Source of the DNA: a virus
Virus record (IMG/VR): IMGVR_UViG_3300019360_000003
Span: 1-63,934 of that record
Length of the DNA stretch: 63,934 nt
Reading direction: 5' to 3' (one strand)
Under the pieces are notes generated by a model, which was given only the letters and a program-made list of their open reading frames with translations, ran no database searches and was not told the DNA's origin. Below, piece after piece: positions 22,385 to 31,158 of the stretch. Within the stretch, counting starts at the first letter, position 1, and the number at the start of each line of letters is the position of its first letter. A program made the position numbers and the translations under genes.

Positions 22385-23783
22385 AGGCCTCCGGCAGGGG
22401 GCGAGATCTTTGACATTTCGTGAATTCGTCTCACGCGTGAATTCGCGCTACAAGTGGTATCGCCATTGTGAAACGCTAGCCGATGTTCTTGAGCGAGTCG
22501 CCGACGGGAAGATTAAGCGCCTGATGATCTTTCTGCCGCCGCGCCACTCGAAAAGCGAGACCGTCTGCCGGCTCTTCGCGGCTTACTTTCTGCACCGCTA
22601 TCCGGATCGGTGGGTAGGGCTCTGCAGCTACGGCGCGGAGTTGGCCTTCACGCTGTCTCGTAACGCGCGGGACAATTACCAGCGCGTGAGCGGTGAATTA
22701 CAAAGCAATACGACCGCCGTCAAACACTGGGAGACGGGTCGGGGAGGTGGTTTGTGGGCGGCCGGCGTCGGCGGCCCGATCACCGGCAAGGGCTGGCATC
22801 TCGGAATCATTGATGATCCCATCAAGAACGCGGAGGAGGCCGCCAGTGACACGATCCGGAGTAAGCAGAAGGATTGGTACGGCTCGACCTTCTACACGCG
22901 CGAGGAACCCTGGGCCGACGAAGACCCACATGGCGCGATGATCGTCATCCAGACCCGCTGGCATGAAGAAGACCTCGCGGGGTATTTGCTCTCTGAAGAA
23001 GCCCAGGGCGACGACCCGGAACGCTGGCATATCGTCAACCTGCCGGCGATCGCAGAGAAAGAGGAAGAGCGACCGGAGTTCCCGGTGACATGCACGGTCG
23101 AGCCCGACTGGCGGAAACCTGGCGAGGCGCTCTGCCCGGAGCGCAGGCCGCTCGATAAGCTCCGGAAGATCGCGGAGCGGATCGGCGACTTCTTCTTCGC
23201 CGCGCTCTTCCAGCAGCGGCCGCGGCCGAAGGCGGGCCTGTTCTTTAAAAGCGAATGGTTCGGGATCGTGCCCGCCGCGCCGGCCGACGCGGAGCGAGTG
23301 CGCTATTGGGATACGGCGGGCGCCGACGAGAACAAGGGCGACTGGACGGTCGGGCTTTTGATGGCCCGCGACGCCCGCGGGATCTTCTACGTCGAGGACG
23401 TCGAGCGTGGCCAGTGGATGACTCATCCTCGCAACCAGAAGATCAAGCAGACCGCCGAGCTCGACGAGCAAGAGTACGGCGAGGTCACGATCTACATCGA
23501 GCAACCGCCGGGCCTGGCGAAGGAGAGCACGGACGAGATCGTCCGGCAGCTCGCAGGTTTTCTCGTTTACGCCGACCCAGTCCACCGGGACAAGCTGGGG
23601 CGCGCGGAGCCTCTCAAGGCGCAGTGCCAGGCGGGGAACGTTAAACTGGTCAAGGGTGATTGGATCAAGAGATACCTGGCTGAGATGACGGGCTTCCCGA
23701 CCGGAAAATACGACGACCAGGTGGACGCGTCAAGCGGCGCGTTTAACAAGTTGGTCGAGAAGCGGTCAATCAAGGTTCTGTAG
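22296..23783 (+). CDS. terL: Terminase large subunit (TerL)
   Basis: A 495-aa protein, TTG start inside the small-subunit gene. Walker-A-like PPRHSKSE is at residues 81-88 and Walker B GIIDDP near 171. The RNaseH-type nuclease shows YWDTAGADE near 336 and YDDQVDASS near 471. This is the ATPase and nuclease that pumps DNA into the prohead and cuts it. The start is tentative because of the long overlap. Confidence 0.9.
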   Translation: MTALKVPSFWKRSNGAGALSDWSPGEAAVKGLRQGARSLTFREFVSRVNSRYKWYRHCETLADVLERVADGKIKRLMIFLPPRHSKSETVCRLFAAYFLHRYPDRWVGLCSYGAELAFTLSRNARDNYQRVSGELQSNTTAVKHWETGRGGGLWAAGVGGPITGKGWHLGIIDDPIKNAEEAASDTIRSKQKDWYGSTFYTREEPWADEDPHGAMIVIQTRWHEEDLAGYLLSEEAQGDDPERWHIVNLPAIAEKEEERPEFPVTCTVEPDWRKPGEALCPERRPLDKLRKIAERIGDFFFAALFQQRPRPKAGLFFKSEWFGIVPAAPADAERVRYWDTAGADENKGDWTVGLLMARDARGIFYVEDVERGQWMTHPRNQKIKQTAELDEQEYGEVTIYIEQPPGLAKESTDEIVRQLAGFLVYADPVHRDKLGRAEPLKAQCQAGNVKLVKGDWIKRYLAEMTGFPTGKYDDQVDASSGAFNKLVEKRSIKVL

Positions 23784-23784
23784 T

Positions 23785-24030
23785 ATGGAATTTGTGCGAG
23801 GTTTTATGACCGAGGAGCTTATGGCCAACTTAGAAGTGAATGTGGACACTGAGGCGTTAATCGATCACCTAAACGCCAGGATCGAGGCCGGAGACATCCG
23901 CATTGAGCTATGCGGACTTCTGGAGTGCGTGGACAATATCAAAGGCTTCACCCTGGATAAGACCAAATACCGATTACGGCTGACCGACGAGACCGAAACC
24001 TCCGTGAAGGTTTTGATCGAACCCAAATGA
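23785..24030 (+). CDS. Small hypothetical protein between TerL and portal
   Basis: An 81-aa protein starting just after the TerL stop (TAGTATG) and overlapping the portal start. Acidic, beta-strand-rich second half (YRLRLTDETETSVKVLI). No family known. Confidence 0.5.
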   Translation: MEFVRGFMTEELMANLEVNVDTEALIDHLNARIEAGDIRIELCGLLECVDNIKGFTLDKTKYRLRLTDETETSVKVLIEPK

Positions 24031-25376
24031 GTATATTCGGGCGAATAAAAGCAGCGTACCAAGCCTTCAGCGGCGAGCCGCCCTTCAGCGGCGTCGGCGG
24101 CCAGGGCTTCTGGAACGATTACAACATCGGCCAGCTCGAGAGGCTGCTGCGCTTCTTCACCGGCTCGCGCATCGACTATCAGGCGGAGCTCGGCGATCTG
24201 TCGCTCTCCTCGCTCGTTATGGCGGCCGCGAACTGGCTCGGGACTACGCTCCCCGAGGCGCCGCTCCAGATCACCGACGGCGGGAGGGGTAAGAAGGCCC
24301 AGATCATCGAAGACCATCCCCTGCCGCAACTCTGGGCCGCGCCGAACTCCTATTACTCGGGCGAGCTGCTTTGGAAGGCCTTCGGGGTGAGCTGGTTCAT
24401 CGCCGGGAATGTGTATTTCCTCAAAGTTCGGGACCTGACGGGCCAGGTCGTAGAGCTCTGGTATCTGCCGCACTGGATGGTGGCGCCGCAATGGCCGGTG
24501 ACGGGCGTCCCCTTCATCTCGCATTATCTCTATTGCGTGGACGGACTGGATTACAGGCTCGAGCGCGAGGACCTTATCCATTTTCGGTGGGGACTCGACC
24601 CGAACAACCCGCGCCTCGGGATGTCGCCGGCGGCGCCGGTGATGCGCGAGCTGTACAGCGATCATGAGGCCGCAAATTTTGCGGCGCAAATCCTGCGCAA
24701 CTTCGGGATCCCCGGCGTAATCATCTCGCCGAAGGGCGAGCGAATGACGATCTCCAAGGAGGACCGGGAGCTAATCAAGGGGGATTACCAACGAAAATTC
24801 CAGGGCGACGGCCGCGGCTCCCCAATGGTGCTCTCGGGGCAGATCGAGGTCTCCACTTTGAGCCTCGACCCGCAAAAGCTCCTCTGGCTCGACCAGCGCA
24901 AAATCTCGGAGGCCCGCTGGGCCGCAGTGACGGGGATCCCGGCGGCCGTGCTCGGATTCTCGTCGGGCATGGAGCAGACGAAGGTCGGGGCGACGATGCG
25001 GGAGCTCCGCGAGCAGGCCTATGAGGGTTTCCTGATTCCGACGCAGCGGCTGATCTCAGGGGACCTCAACGTCCAACTCCTCCCGGAGTTTGAGGGGGAG
25101 CGGTCCAAGCGGCGGATTCGCTTTGATAATGCAGAAGTGCGCGTCCTTCAGGAGGACCGCAATCAGGCCTGGAAGCGCGTCAATCTGGCCTGGACGGGCG
25201 ATGAGCTCACGCTCGATGAGGCCCGTGAGGCGATCGGCTACCCGCCCGACGCGACCGGGCGCGGCGCGCTGTATTACAGCCAGGTCAAACTGCTGTCGCA
25301 GCCGGAGCCTGGGTCGGCAGGGGACGAGAGGCCGCCGCTCGTGAACGGGAAGGCGTCGATGGAGGGACTGGGCTAA
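24027..25376 (+). CDS. Portal protein, HK97 family
   Basis: A 449-aa protein with typical HK97/phi-C31-type portal features: an SSLVMAAANWLGTTLPEAPL region, LIHFRWGLDPNNPRLGMSP near residues 180-200, and GIPAAVLGFSSGMEQTK near 310. It forms the dodecameric DNA gate at one capsid vertex and docks TerL. It has normal length and lies directly before the protease and capsid genes. Confidence 0.9.
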   Translation: MSIFGRIKAAYQAFSGEPPFSGVGGQGFWNDYNIGQLERLLRFFTGSRIDYQAELGDLSLSSLVMAAANWLGTTLPEAPLQITDGGRGKKAQIIEDHPLPQLWAAPNSYYSGELLWKAFGVSWFIAGNVYFLKVRDLTGQVVELWYLPHWMVAPQWPVTGVPFISHYLYCVDGLDYRLEREDLIHFRWGLDPNNPRLGMSPAAPVMRELYSDHEAANFAAQILRNFGIPGVIISPKGERMTISKEDRELIKGDYQRKFQGDGRGSPMVLSGQIEVSTLSLDPQKLLWLDQRKISEARWAAVTGIPAAVLGFSSGMEQTKVGATMRELREQAYEGFLIPTQRLISGDLNVQLLPEFEGERSKRRIRFDNAEVRVLQEDRNQAWKRVNLAWTGDELTLDEAREAIGYPPDATGRGALYYSQVKLLSQPEPGSAGDERPPLVNGKASMEGLG

Positions 25377-25583
25377 GTGACCGAGGCTTGCGCCAAATTC
25401 CGCTGCCGCAACTGTCGGGCCGAGCTCGGCCTGACGGACGGAATCCGCTTGGCGATCGCGGCCGTGGTGATCCATTCACGCGTGCCGTTGACGTGTCAGA
25501 AATGCGGAAAGGTCACGATCTGGTACCCGCCGCGCGCGCGACCGCAAAATATAGTCGCAAAGATTTCGCCGGCTGTTGTATAG
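25377..25583 (+). CDS. Com-like zinc-ribbon protein
   Basis: A 68-aa protein, GTG start immediately after the portal stop. CRNCRAEL and CQKCGKVTIWYPP form a four-Cys ribbon, as in Mu Com-type regulators. Second such protein in the window (see 13976). It may regulate translation, not established. Confidence 0.6.
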   Translation: MTEACAKFRCRNCRAELGLTDGIRLAIAAVVIHSRVPLTCQKCGKVTIWYPPRARPQNIVAKISPAVV

Positions 25584-25632
25584 TTCGGACGCAACAATTT
25601 GGCAGCCCATAAACAGGGCATTCCGCGAGATG

Positions 25633-25677
25633 AGCGCCGCGCTGAGGATTTTGATAATCCTCAGCGCGGCGCTTTTT
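25633..25677 (+). terminator. 18-bp terminator hairpin directly before the prohead protease
   Basis: A perfect 18-bp stem (25633-25650 with 25656-25673), a 5-base loop and TTTTT. The protease ATG at 25685 follows 7 bases later with no ribosome site. Confidence 0.75.
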
Positions 25678-25684
25678 GAATTTT

Positions 25685-26788
25685 ATGGCCAACATCATCC
25701 GAAAAGCCTTCCCCGCCGCCACGCTGGCGATGGACGACGAGAAAGGCACCATCGAAGCCATCGTCAGCGTGACCGGCAACAAGGACCGCGGCGGCGAACG
25801 CGTGATGCCGGGCTTCTTCGCAAAGAGCCTGCAGAAGAAACTCCCGCGCGGCGTCTGGTGTCACGACTGGAGCATGCCGATCGCGAAGACGCTCGTCGCG
25901 GAGGAGTGGGCCGCCGGCGACGGCCGGCTCCCCGAAGGACTGCGCCAGTACGGCGGCTATTACATCAAGGGCCAGTTCAACTTGGAGACCCAGCGCGGCC
26001 GGGAGGCTTATAGCGACCTCAAGTTCGGGACCATTGACGAGTTCTCGATCGGCTATTTGATCGAGAAGGACAAGTGGAACGCGGAGGCCAAGACGAAAGA
26101 CTTGATCGAGGGTGAGTGGTTCGAGTGGTCCCCGGTCCTCGTCGGGATGAATCCGGAGACGGCGCTACTGTCGGTCAAAGGCCTCGATCAGGCCGAGGCG
26201 AAGGGCCAATACCTCGGCGATTACATCGAGGCCTCGATGACGCTCGGCGCGTGCTACCGAGCGATGGACGCGTTTTACTGGGTCCTCATCGACCAGCTCT
26301 ACGACGACGATAAGAGTCACTCCGAGAGGATGGCCGCGACCGCCGGCGCGCTCGGCGAGCTCACGGCCCTGATCCTCAAAGTCGTCGACGCCATTATGAG
26401 CGGGAAGGCGGAAGAATCGCCTGAGATGGCCATTAAGACCGTCCAGGCTCTCTCGCTCAACCCTCAAGACTTCACCGTAGCCCTGCGTGCAGGGCTAACC
26501 CTCGCAAGACACTCCGAAAAGGCGCTTACCGCCGTGAAAGAGTGGCAAACACGCATCGAGAATGTCCATCACCTGCGGGTCAAGGAAGGGCGAGTCCTTT
26601 CATCAGCCAACCGCGCCACAATCAAACAGACGGCCGACGATCTTTCGGCTTGTGCGGTTCGGCTGCTGGAACTCTATGACGCGACCGATCCGGAGGCGAA
26701 GGGCAAGGACGCGGAGGAGTCACAGCGACTCTTCGCGGAATTTTTCTATCTCGACGCTCAACTGAGCGCGTTAGGAGTGTACCGATGA
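25685..26788 (+). CDS. HK97-type prohead protease with C-terminal extension
   Basis: A 367-aa protein; ATG 25685 chosen (an upstream TTG is unlikely). The first 170 residues match caseinolytic-fold prohead proteases: VSVTGNKDRGGERVMPGFF, catalytic His in WCHDWS near 59 and Ser in DEFSIGYL near 121. It cleaves the scaffold or delta domain of capsid subunits. Residues 185-367 form a helical extension longer than usual, possibly an internal scaffold. Its stop overlaps the capsid start. Confidence 0.85.
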   Translation: MANIIRKAFPAATLAMDDEKGTIEAIVSVTGNKDRGGERVMPGFFAKSLQKKLPRGVWCHDWSMPIAKTLVAEEWAAGDGRLPEGLRQYGGYYIKGQFNLETQRGREAYSDLKFGTIDEFSIGYLIEKDKWNAEAKTKDLIEGEWFEWSPVLVGMNPETALLSVKGLDQAEAKGQYLGDYIEASMTLGACYRAMDAFYWVLIDQLYDDDKSHSERMAATAGALGELTALILKVVDAIMSGKAEESPEMAIKTVQALSLNPQDFTVALRAGLTLARHSEKALTAVKEWQTRIENVHHLRVKEGRVLSSANRATIKQTADDLSACAVRLLELYDATDPEAKGKDAEESQRLFAEFFYLDAQLSALGVYR

Positions 26789-28233
26789 AACGATCACAAC
26801 AGATCGCGGCGAATATGAAGCAGAAACGCGACGCGATCGAAGAGCTTTTTAAGAAGAACCGGGACGAGCAGGGCCAGCTCAAGGCTCTGCCCGCCGAGGA
26901 CCAGACACAGGTCAGGGCCATCCAGGAGGAACTGAAGACGCTCAACTCCGACTTCGCCTCCGCTACGGAGCTCGAGCAGATTGAGCTCGAAAACAAGGCC
27001 GCCCTCGACAAGCTCGCCGAGCCTCAGTACCCGGCCCCGCTTGCGCCCGGACAGCTGGAGAAGGGCGTCGCCGAACGCGGGCAGAAGGCGGGCCAGGCCC
27101 TCGTCGAGGGATCGATCCCGGCGGGCGCGACTTACATTCGCACCATGCACGACCTCAAGCAGGCGCAGCTCCGCCAGCTCTCCGTCGCTTACGAGGAGGG
27201 CGAACTCGGCCTCGACGCGAAGATGCAGGCGGCGATCTCCTCGAAGACCTACCGTGACGCCTTCCGCAATTACATCCGCAAGGGGAAAGAGGGGCTGGCG
27301 ATCGGCGACCTTAAGACCTTGCAGGAGGGCGTGGATTCGCAGGGCGGCTTCCTGGTTCCGGAGGACATGCTCAACGTCCTGGTCCAGAAGCAGCCGACGC
27401 CGACCCGCGTCGCCGGTATGGTGACCAGGCTGCAAACCAGCCGCGACGCCTTGGCGATGCCGAAGGTCAACTACGCGGCCGACGACATCTACACGACCGG
27501 CATCCGCGTGACGAAGACGGGTGAAATTCCGTCATCCTCGACCGTCCACCGCGTCACTGAGCCCATCTTCGGGATGATCCGGATCCCGGTCCATACGTTC
27601 ATGATGTCCATGCCACTCACGAACGATATGATCGAGGACTCGGCCTTCCCGATCGTCGGCTGGTCGACGGGCAAGTTCTCGGAGACGGTGGACCTGCTCT
27701 ACGACAATGAGATCCTCAACGGGTCGGGCATCGGCGGCCCGGCGGGGATCCTGCTCAATCCGGGCGGGACCGACCAGCCTGCGATCGTCGTGAGCGGCTC
27801 CGCCGCGGCTGTTACGCCGGACGGGATCTTCGACCTGGTCTATGCGCTCCCGGAGCAATACGACGAGAACGCGGTATTCGTCTTCAACAAGACGAATACC
27901 GCGAAGGCGATCGCGAAGCTCAAGGACACCACGAACCGCTACCTCTTCGGCTATGGCGACCAGGACAGCGGGATCGCTGGCGGGCGGCCAAAGGAGCTGA
28001 TCGGCTACTCATACGCCTACTCGGGCTTTATGCCCGACATCGCGGCGAATTCGTTCCCGATTATTTTCGGCGACCTGATGGGCTACTACCTGGTCAATCG
28101 GGTCGGCTTTTCCGTCCAGGTCCTGCGCGAACTCTACGCCGAGACGAACCAGATTGTTCTGCTGGGGCGGCTGCGCTTCGGCGGCCAAGTGGCGGAGCCC
28201 TGGAAGCTCAAAATTCAAAAGATCAGCACCTAA
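26785..28233 (+). CDS. Major capsid protein, HK97 fold
   Basis: A 482-aa protein. Residues 1-85 are a coiled coil (delta/scaffold domain), then a flexible region to about 185. From EGVDSQGGFLVPEDMLN the HK97 fold begins, with the family-typical YDNEILNGSGIGGPAGIL near 310 and a C-terminal strand region. The upstream protease probably removes the N-terminal part during maturation. Confidence 0.9.
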   Translation: MKRSQQIAANMKQKRDAIEELFKKNRDEQGQLKALPAEDQTQVRAIQEELKTLNSDFASATELEQIELENKAALDKLAEPQYPAPLAPGQLEKGVAERGQKAGQALVEGSIPAGATYIRTMHDLKQAQLRQLSVAYEEGELGLDAKMQAAISSKTYRDAFRNYIRKGKEGLAIGDLKTLQEGVDSQGGFLVPEDMLNVLVQKQPTPTRVAGMVTRLQTSRDALAMPKVNYAADDIYTTGIRVTKTGEIPSSSTVHRVTEPIFGMIRIPVHTFMMSMPLTNDMIEDSAFPIVGWSTGKFSETVDLLYDNEILNGSGIGGPAGILLNPGGTDQPAIVVSGSAAAVTPDGIFDLVYALPEQYDENAVFVFNKTNTAKAIAKLKDTTNRYLFGYGDQDSGIAGGRPKELIGYSYAYSGFMPDIAANSFPIIFGDLMGYYLVNRVGFSVQVLRELYAETNQIVLLGRLRFGGQVAEPWKLKIQKIST

Positions 28234-28314
28234 GGCGGGCTGAGAGTTGAGAGTTGAAATCCGGCCCCGGGCGAATCCCGGCGCCCATTCAATCAATCGC
28301 AAGGAGCATTCGCA

Positions 28315-28758
28315 ATGAACATTCACAGTCCACATCAACATGTGCTGGTCAAACCTTCGCTCGATCCCGAATCCCGCACCGCATCGGCCCAGGGCCTGGG
28401 CGTCGACTGCCAGGGCTTCGAAGAGGCCCTCATGATCTTCCATCTCGGCGCGCATGACCGCACCACGGGCGATGAGACCATTGAGTTCAAGGTTCAGGAG
28501 TCCTCGGACAACGGCGGCTCCGACGCCTTCGCCGACGTCGCTGGCGCGACCACCGGCGCCCTGGGGAACGTCGTCCCGAACGCCACGAGCGGCTCGGTCT
28601 ATATGATCCATCTCAATCTCAACAAGCGAGAGCGGTACCTGCGCGCGGCTACGGTCGCGGCCGGCACGACGCCAATCGACCTCTGTTCGGCCCAGATCCT
28701 GCTCTTTAATCCACGTAACGCCGCGCCGTCGCAAGACAACTCGGTGGTCGTAGTCTAA
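28315..28758 (+). CDS. Probable capsid decoration or head-associated protein
   Basis: A 147-aa protein with ribosome site CAAGGAGC. It resembles phage proteins placed right after the capsid gene, with FEEALMIFHLGAH, a serine/acidic loop (QESSDNGGSDAFADV) and a C-terminal strand. Size and place suggest a decoration protein, but no clear family was recognised. Confidence 0.55.
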   Translation: MNIHSPHQHVLVKPSLDPESRTASAQGLGVDCQGFEEALMIFHLGAHDRTTGDETIEFKVQESSDNGGSDAFADVAGATTGALGNVVPNATSGSVYMIHLNLNKRERYLRAATVAAGTTPIDLCSAQILLFNPRNAAPSQDNSVVVV

Positions 28759-28796
28759 GTTTCTCTCCTTACTCCAGTCTTTATCCTGGAGGGCTC

Positions 28797-28844
28797 CGCC
28801 GGGCGCTCTATGTGAGGCGAACGCCGAGCGCCCGGCGATTTTTG
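28797..28844 (+). terminator. Terminator hairpin directly before 28850
   Basis: A 12-bp stem CGCCGGGCGCTC/GAGCGCCCGGCG (28797-28808, 28826-28837), then ATTTTTG. The next ATG is 6 bases after the T-run. Confidence 0.7.
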
Positions 28845-28849
28845 ATCGG

Positions 28850-29104
28850 ATGAATATGGCACCTGACGAACTCAAACAAGGCGACAGTATACAGGTCAAC
28901 GCTAAAGTGGTCCGCGTGCGGGGTGAGCGGGACGGCGATCCGGCCTATTGGTCGGTAGACCTCCAGCTCCCCGACGGGCAGTTCCTGCAGACGAACCTGA
29001 GGAACCTGGCCGACAAGCCGAAGGCGAAACCCGCGGCGAAGGCCATCGACGGGCCGCCCGAGACGAAGGCCGTCCAAGGTCCGCCGAAGACGAAGAAGCA
29101 ATGA
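28850..29104 (+). CDS. Small beta-domain protein in the head-connector block
   Basis: An 84-aa protein. A strand-rich domain (SIQVNAKVVRVRGERDG...WSVDLQLPDG) is followed by a Lys/Pro/Ala tail. Unknown role. There is no Shine-Dalgarno sequence because a hairpin/T-run occupies that position. Overlaps the next start. Confidence 0.55.
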   Translation: MNMAPDELKQGDSIQVNAKVVRVRGERDGDPAYWSVDLQLPDGQFLQTNLRNLADKPKAKPAAKAIDGPPETKAVQGPPKTKKQ

Positions 29105-29592
29105 GCGACGAACAGGCCAGGGAAGCGGCGCTGGAAGAACTCAAGCGCCTTACGCAGCACACTGTCGAGCCGCAGCTTTCGGACGCGGACCTCGACGGAT
29201 TGCTCGACAAGACCAAGCGGGCCTCGACCTGGAAGGCGGCGGTGGTCTACGCCCACGGCGACACGATCCAGCCGACGGTTCGCAATGGCCATCGCTACCG
29301 CGCTATCGAGAGCGGGACGAGCGGCGCAACGGAGCCGGACTGGCCCAAGTCGAAGGCTTCAGGCGTAGGCGACGGGACGAGCGACCCGCAACTGCGTTGG
29401 CAAGAGGACGGGCCGGCCTACGTCAACATCTACAACATGCGCCAAGCGGCGCATGAAGGCTGGATGATGAAAGCGGCTAAAGCCTCACTGTCGGTCGACA
29501 CCTCCGGGCCTGTCGGCGACCTGAAAGCAAGCCAGGTCTATCAACACTGTATCGAGATGGCCGAGCGGTTAGCGCCGGTGGAGTTCTCATGA
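29101..29592 (+). CDS. Head-tail connector region protein
   Basis: A 163-aa protein, ATGA overlap with 28850. A helical N-terminus is followed by a WKAAVVYAHGDTIQPTVRNGHRYRAIESG segment, like small carbohydrate-binding or appendage modules of phage virions, and a helical C-terminus. Position suggests connector or decoration. Function uncertain. Confidence 0.5.
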   Translation: MSDEQAREAALEELKRLTQHTVEPQLSDADLDGLLDKTKRASTWKAAVVYAHGDTIQPTVRNGHRYRAIESGTSGATEPDWPKSKASGVGDGTSDPQLRWQEDGPAYVNIYNMRQAAHEGWMMKAAKASLSVDTSGPVGDLKASQVYQHCIEMAERLAPVEFS

Positions 29593-29978
29593 CGGGAGCG
29601 ATCGCGCAGGCGAGCATCGCGCAGACAATCGAATGGTTCGGCGAGAACTTCACGATCCGCCGCAAGGTCGCGGCGAGTTACGACACGGCGACCTCGGTCG
29701 CGACCCCGAGCAATGATGCGCAAATTGTTAAAGGCTTTTTTGATGACGGCAGGCGCAATCGCCTCGCTGCTCTATTTGCTTCATTGGGCGGCCAGACGAC
29801 TGACGTTCGGGCGGCGCGGAAGGCGGTGATTGTGCCGGCGAAGAATTTGCTTTTCGTCCCCGGCGTCGGCGACGTGGTCGAGTCGGGATCGCTCAGGGAC
29901 TCGGTTCGCGAGGCGCAGGAGCTGAAAGGGGCTGAAGGGGTCGTCCTCTTCTATCGGTTGGTTCTCGAAAATGGCTAA
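29589..29978 (+). CDS. Head-closure/connector protein candidate
   Basis: A 129-aa beta-rich protein between connector genes. RKAVIVPAKNLLFVPGVGDVVESG suits a head-closure or stopper fold. The assignment rests on gene order. Confidence 0.5.
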   Translation: MTGAIAQASIAQTIEWFGENFTIRRKVAASYDTATSVATPSNDAQIVKGFFDDGRRNRLAALFASLGGQTTDVRAARKAVIVPAKNLLFVPGVGDVVESGSLRDSVREAQELKGAEGVVLFYRLVLENG

Positions 29979-30393
29979 CGGCGATTACAAACAGGTAATC
30001 AAGCAGTTCCGGGAAAAGGTCGAGCAACGCTCCCTGGCTGTGATTCAAGACACCGCCGGCGAGATGGCTGACCGCGTGATCCACCGCACGCCGGTGGACA
30101 GAGGCGAGGCGCGCGGGAACTGGCTCGCAGCGATCAATACGATCGATCAAGAGCACGATAAGAACAGCCTCGACCCCTCGGGCGACGCGCGCGCGGCTCG
30201 GGCCCGGGAAATCGCTAGACAGATGAAGCTCGGCGACGTGTTCACGCTCGCCAACTCGACCCCCTACATCTTTCCGCTGGAGTTCGAGGCGCATAGTCAG
30301 CAGGCCCCATTCGGTTTCGTCGGCGTGACGGTCGCGGAGTTCCCGCTGATCGTGCGCGATTCGGCCGAGAGGGCCGCGAGAGGGAGGGCCTGA
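29971..30393 (+). CDS. HK97 gp10-like tail-completion protein
   Basis: A 140-aa protein. TPVDRGEARGNWLAAI near residue 37 and NSTPYIFPLEFEAHSQQAPFGFVGVTV near residue 92 are hallmark stretches of the gp10 family that joins head and tail. Overlaps both neighbours. Confidence 0.8.
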   Translation: MANGDYKQVIKQFREKVEQRSLAVIQDTAGEMADRVIHRTPVDRGEARGNWLAAINTIDQEHDKNSLDPSGDARAARAREIARQMKLGDVFTLANSTPYIFPLEFEAHSQQAPFGFVGVTVAEFPLIVRDSAERAARGRA

Positions 30394-30860
30394 TGGCGTT
30401 GACGGTCGAGCAAGCGAGGCAGGCGATCCAGAGCGCCATCGAGCAGCGCGTCGAGGCCGAGTGGGTCTCGGGCGGAATCCCGCGCACGGCGGTTCAGTTC
30501 CCCGACGTGTTGGGTTTGAGAGACATCAACGGCCAGACGATCGAGAAGCCGCCGCCGGAGTCGCCCTGGCTCCAGGTGGATCTGATCTGGGGCTCATCGC
30601 TGGAGGCGACGTTCGGGATCAGCGCGCTGAACGAAAACGCCGCGCTGATCCAGCTCTCGGTCTTCGTCCCGCGCAACCGTGGCAAGGGGCCGCTCAACCA
30701 GCTCGTCGGATACGCGGCGAAGATCTTCGATCGTTTCCACGGAAACAATCTGCGCTGCCGCTCGTCGAGCCTGGGGCCGGATCTACCGGGCGCGGGCTAC
30801 TTGGTTGGAATCGTGCGCACCGCCGTCGCGTTCTACACGGAGGCGGGCAATCAATTTTGA
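30393..30860 (+). CDS. Tail terminator protein (DUF4128-like)
   Basis: A 155-aa protein with the one-base TGATG overlap. SPWLQVDLIWGSSLEATFGI and LIQLSVFVPRNRGKGPLNQLVGYAAKIFDRF match phage tail-terminator proteins, which cap the tail tube and bind the head connector. Confidence 0.7.
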   Translation: MALTVEQARQAIQSAIEQRVEAEWVSGGIPRTAVQFPDVLGLRDINGQTIEKPPPESPWLQVDLIWGSSLEATFGISALNENAALIQLSVFVPRNRGKGPLNQLVGYAAKIFDRFHGNNLRCRSSSLGPDLPGAGYLVGIVRTAVAFYTEAGNQF

Positions 30861-30871
30861 GTGAGGTGGTT

Positions 30872-31150
30872 ATGCCGAGAAGAACAGAACAAATTTTCGG
30901 AAACGTCCCTGTCGAAGAGGCGTCAGATGCCGCTCCGCAATTTCGACCCGCACCATCGCTTGATGGAGTTCGCGAATACTGGGCGTCCGGACGCGCTAAG
31001 GACGAGGCCGCTCGGATGATGGAGGCGTATCGGACCAAGTGCGCTTTTGGCGACTGCGGCGCGGAGTTTTATTACATCCCGCAACCGGACGAAGAGGCCG
31101 CCCCGACGGATCTCCTTTGCGAGGAACACAGCAAGCAGTTAACGAAGTGA
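30872..31150 (+). CDS. Small zinc-knuckle protein in the tail block
   Basis: A 92-aa protein with AGGTGG upstream. CAFGDCGAEFYY near residue 54 and LCEEHSKQ near residue 83 form a C4H-type zinc site. No family recognised. Confidence 0.55.
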   Translation: MPRRTEQIFGNVPVEEASDAAPQFRPAPSLDGVREYWASGRAKDEAARMMEAYRTKCAFGDCGAEFYYIPQPDEEAAPTDLLCEEHSKQLTK

Positions 31151-31158
31151 GGTGATAC

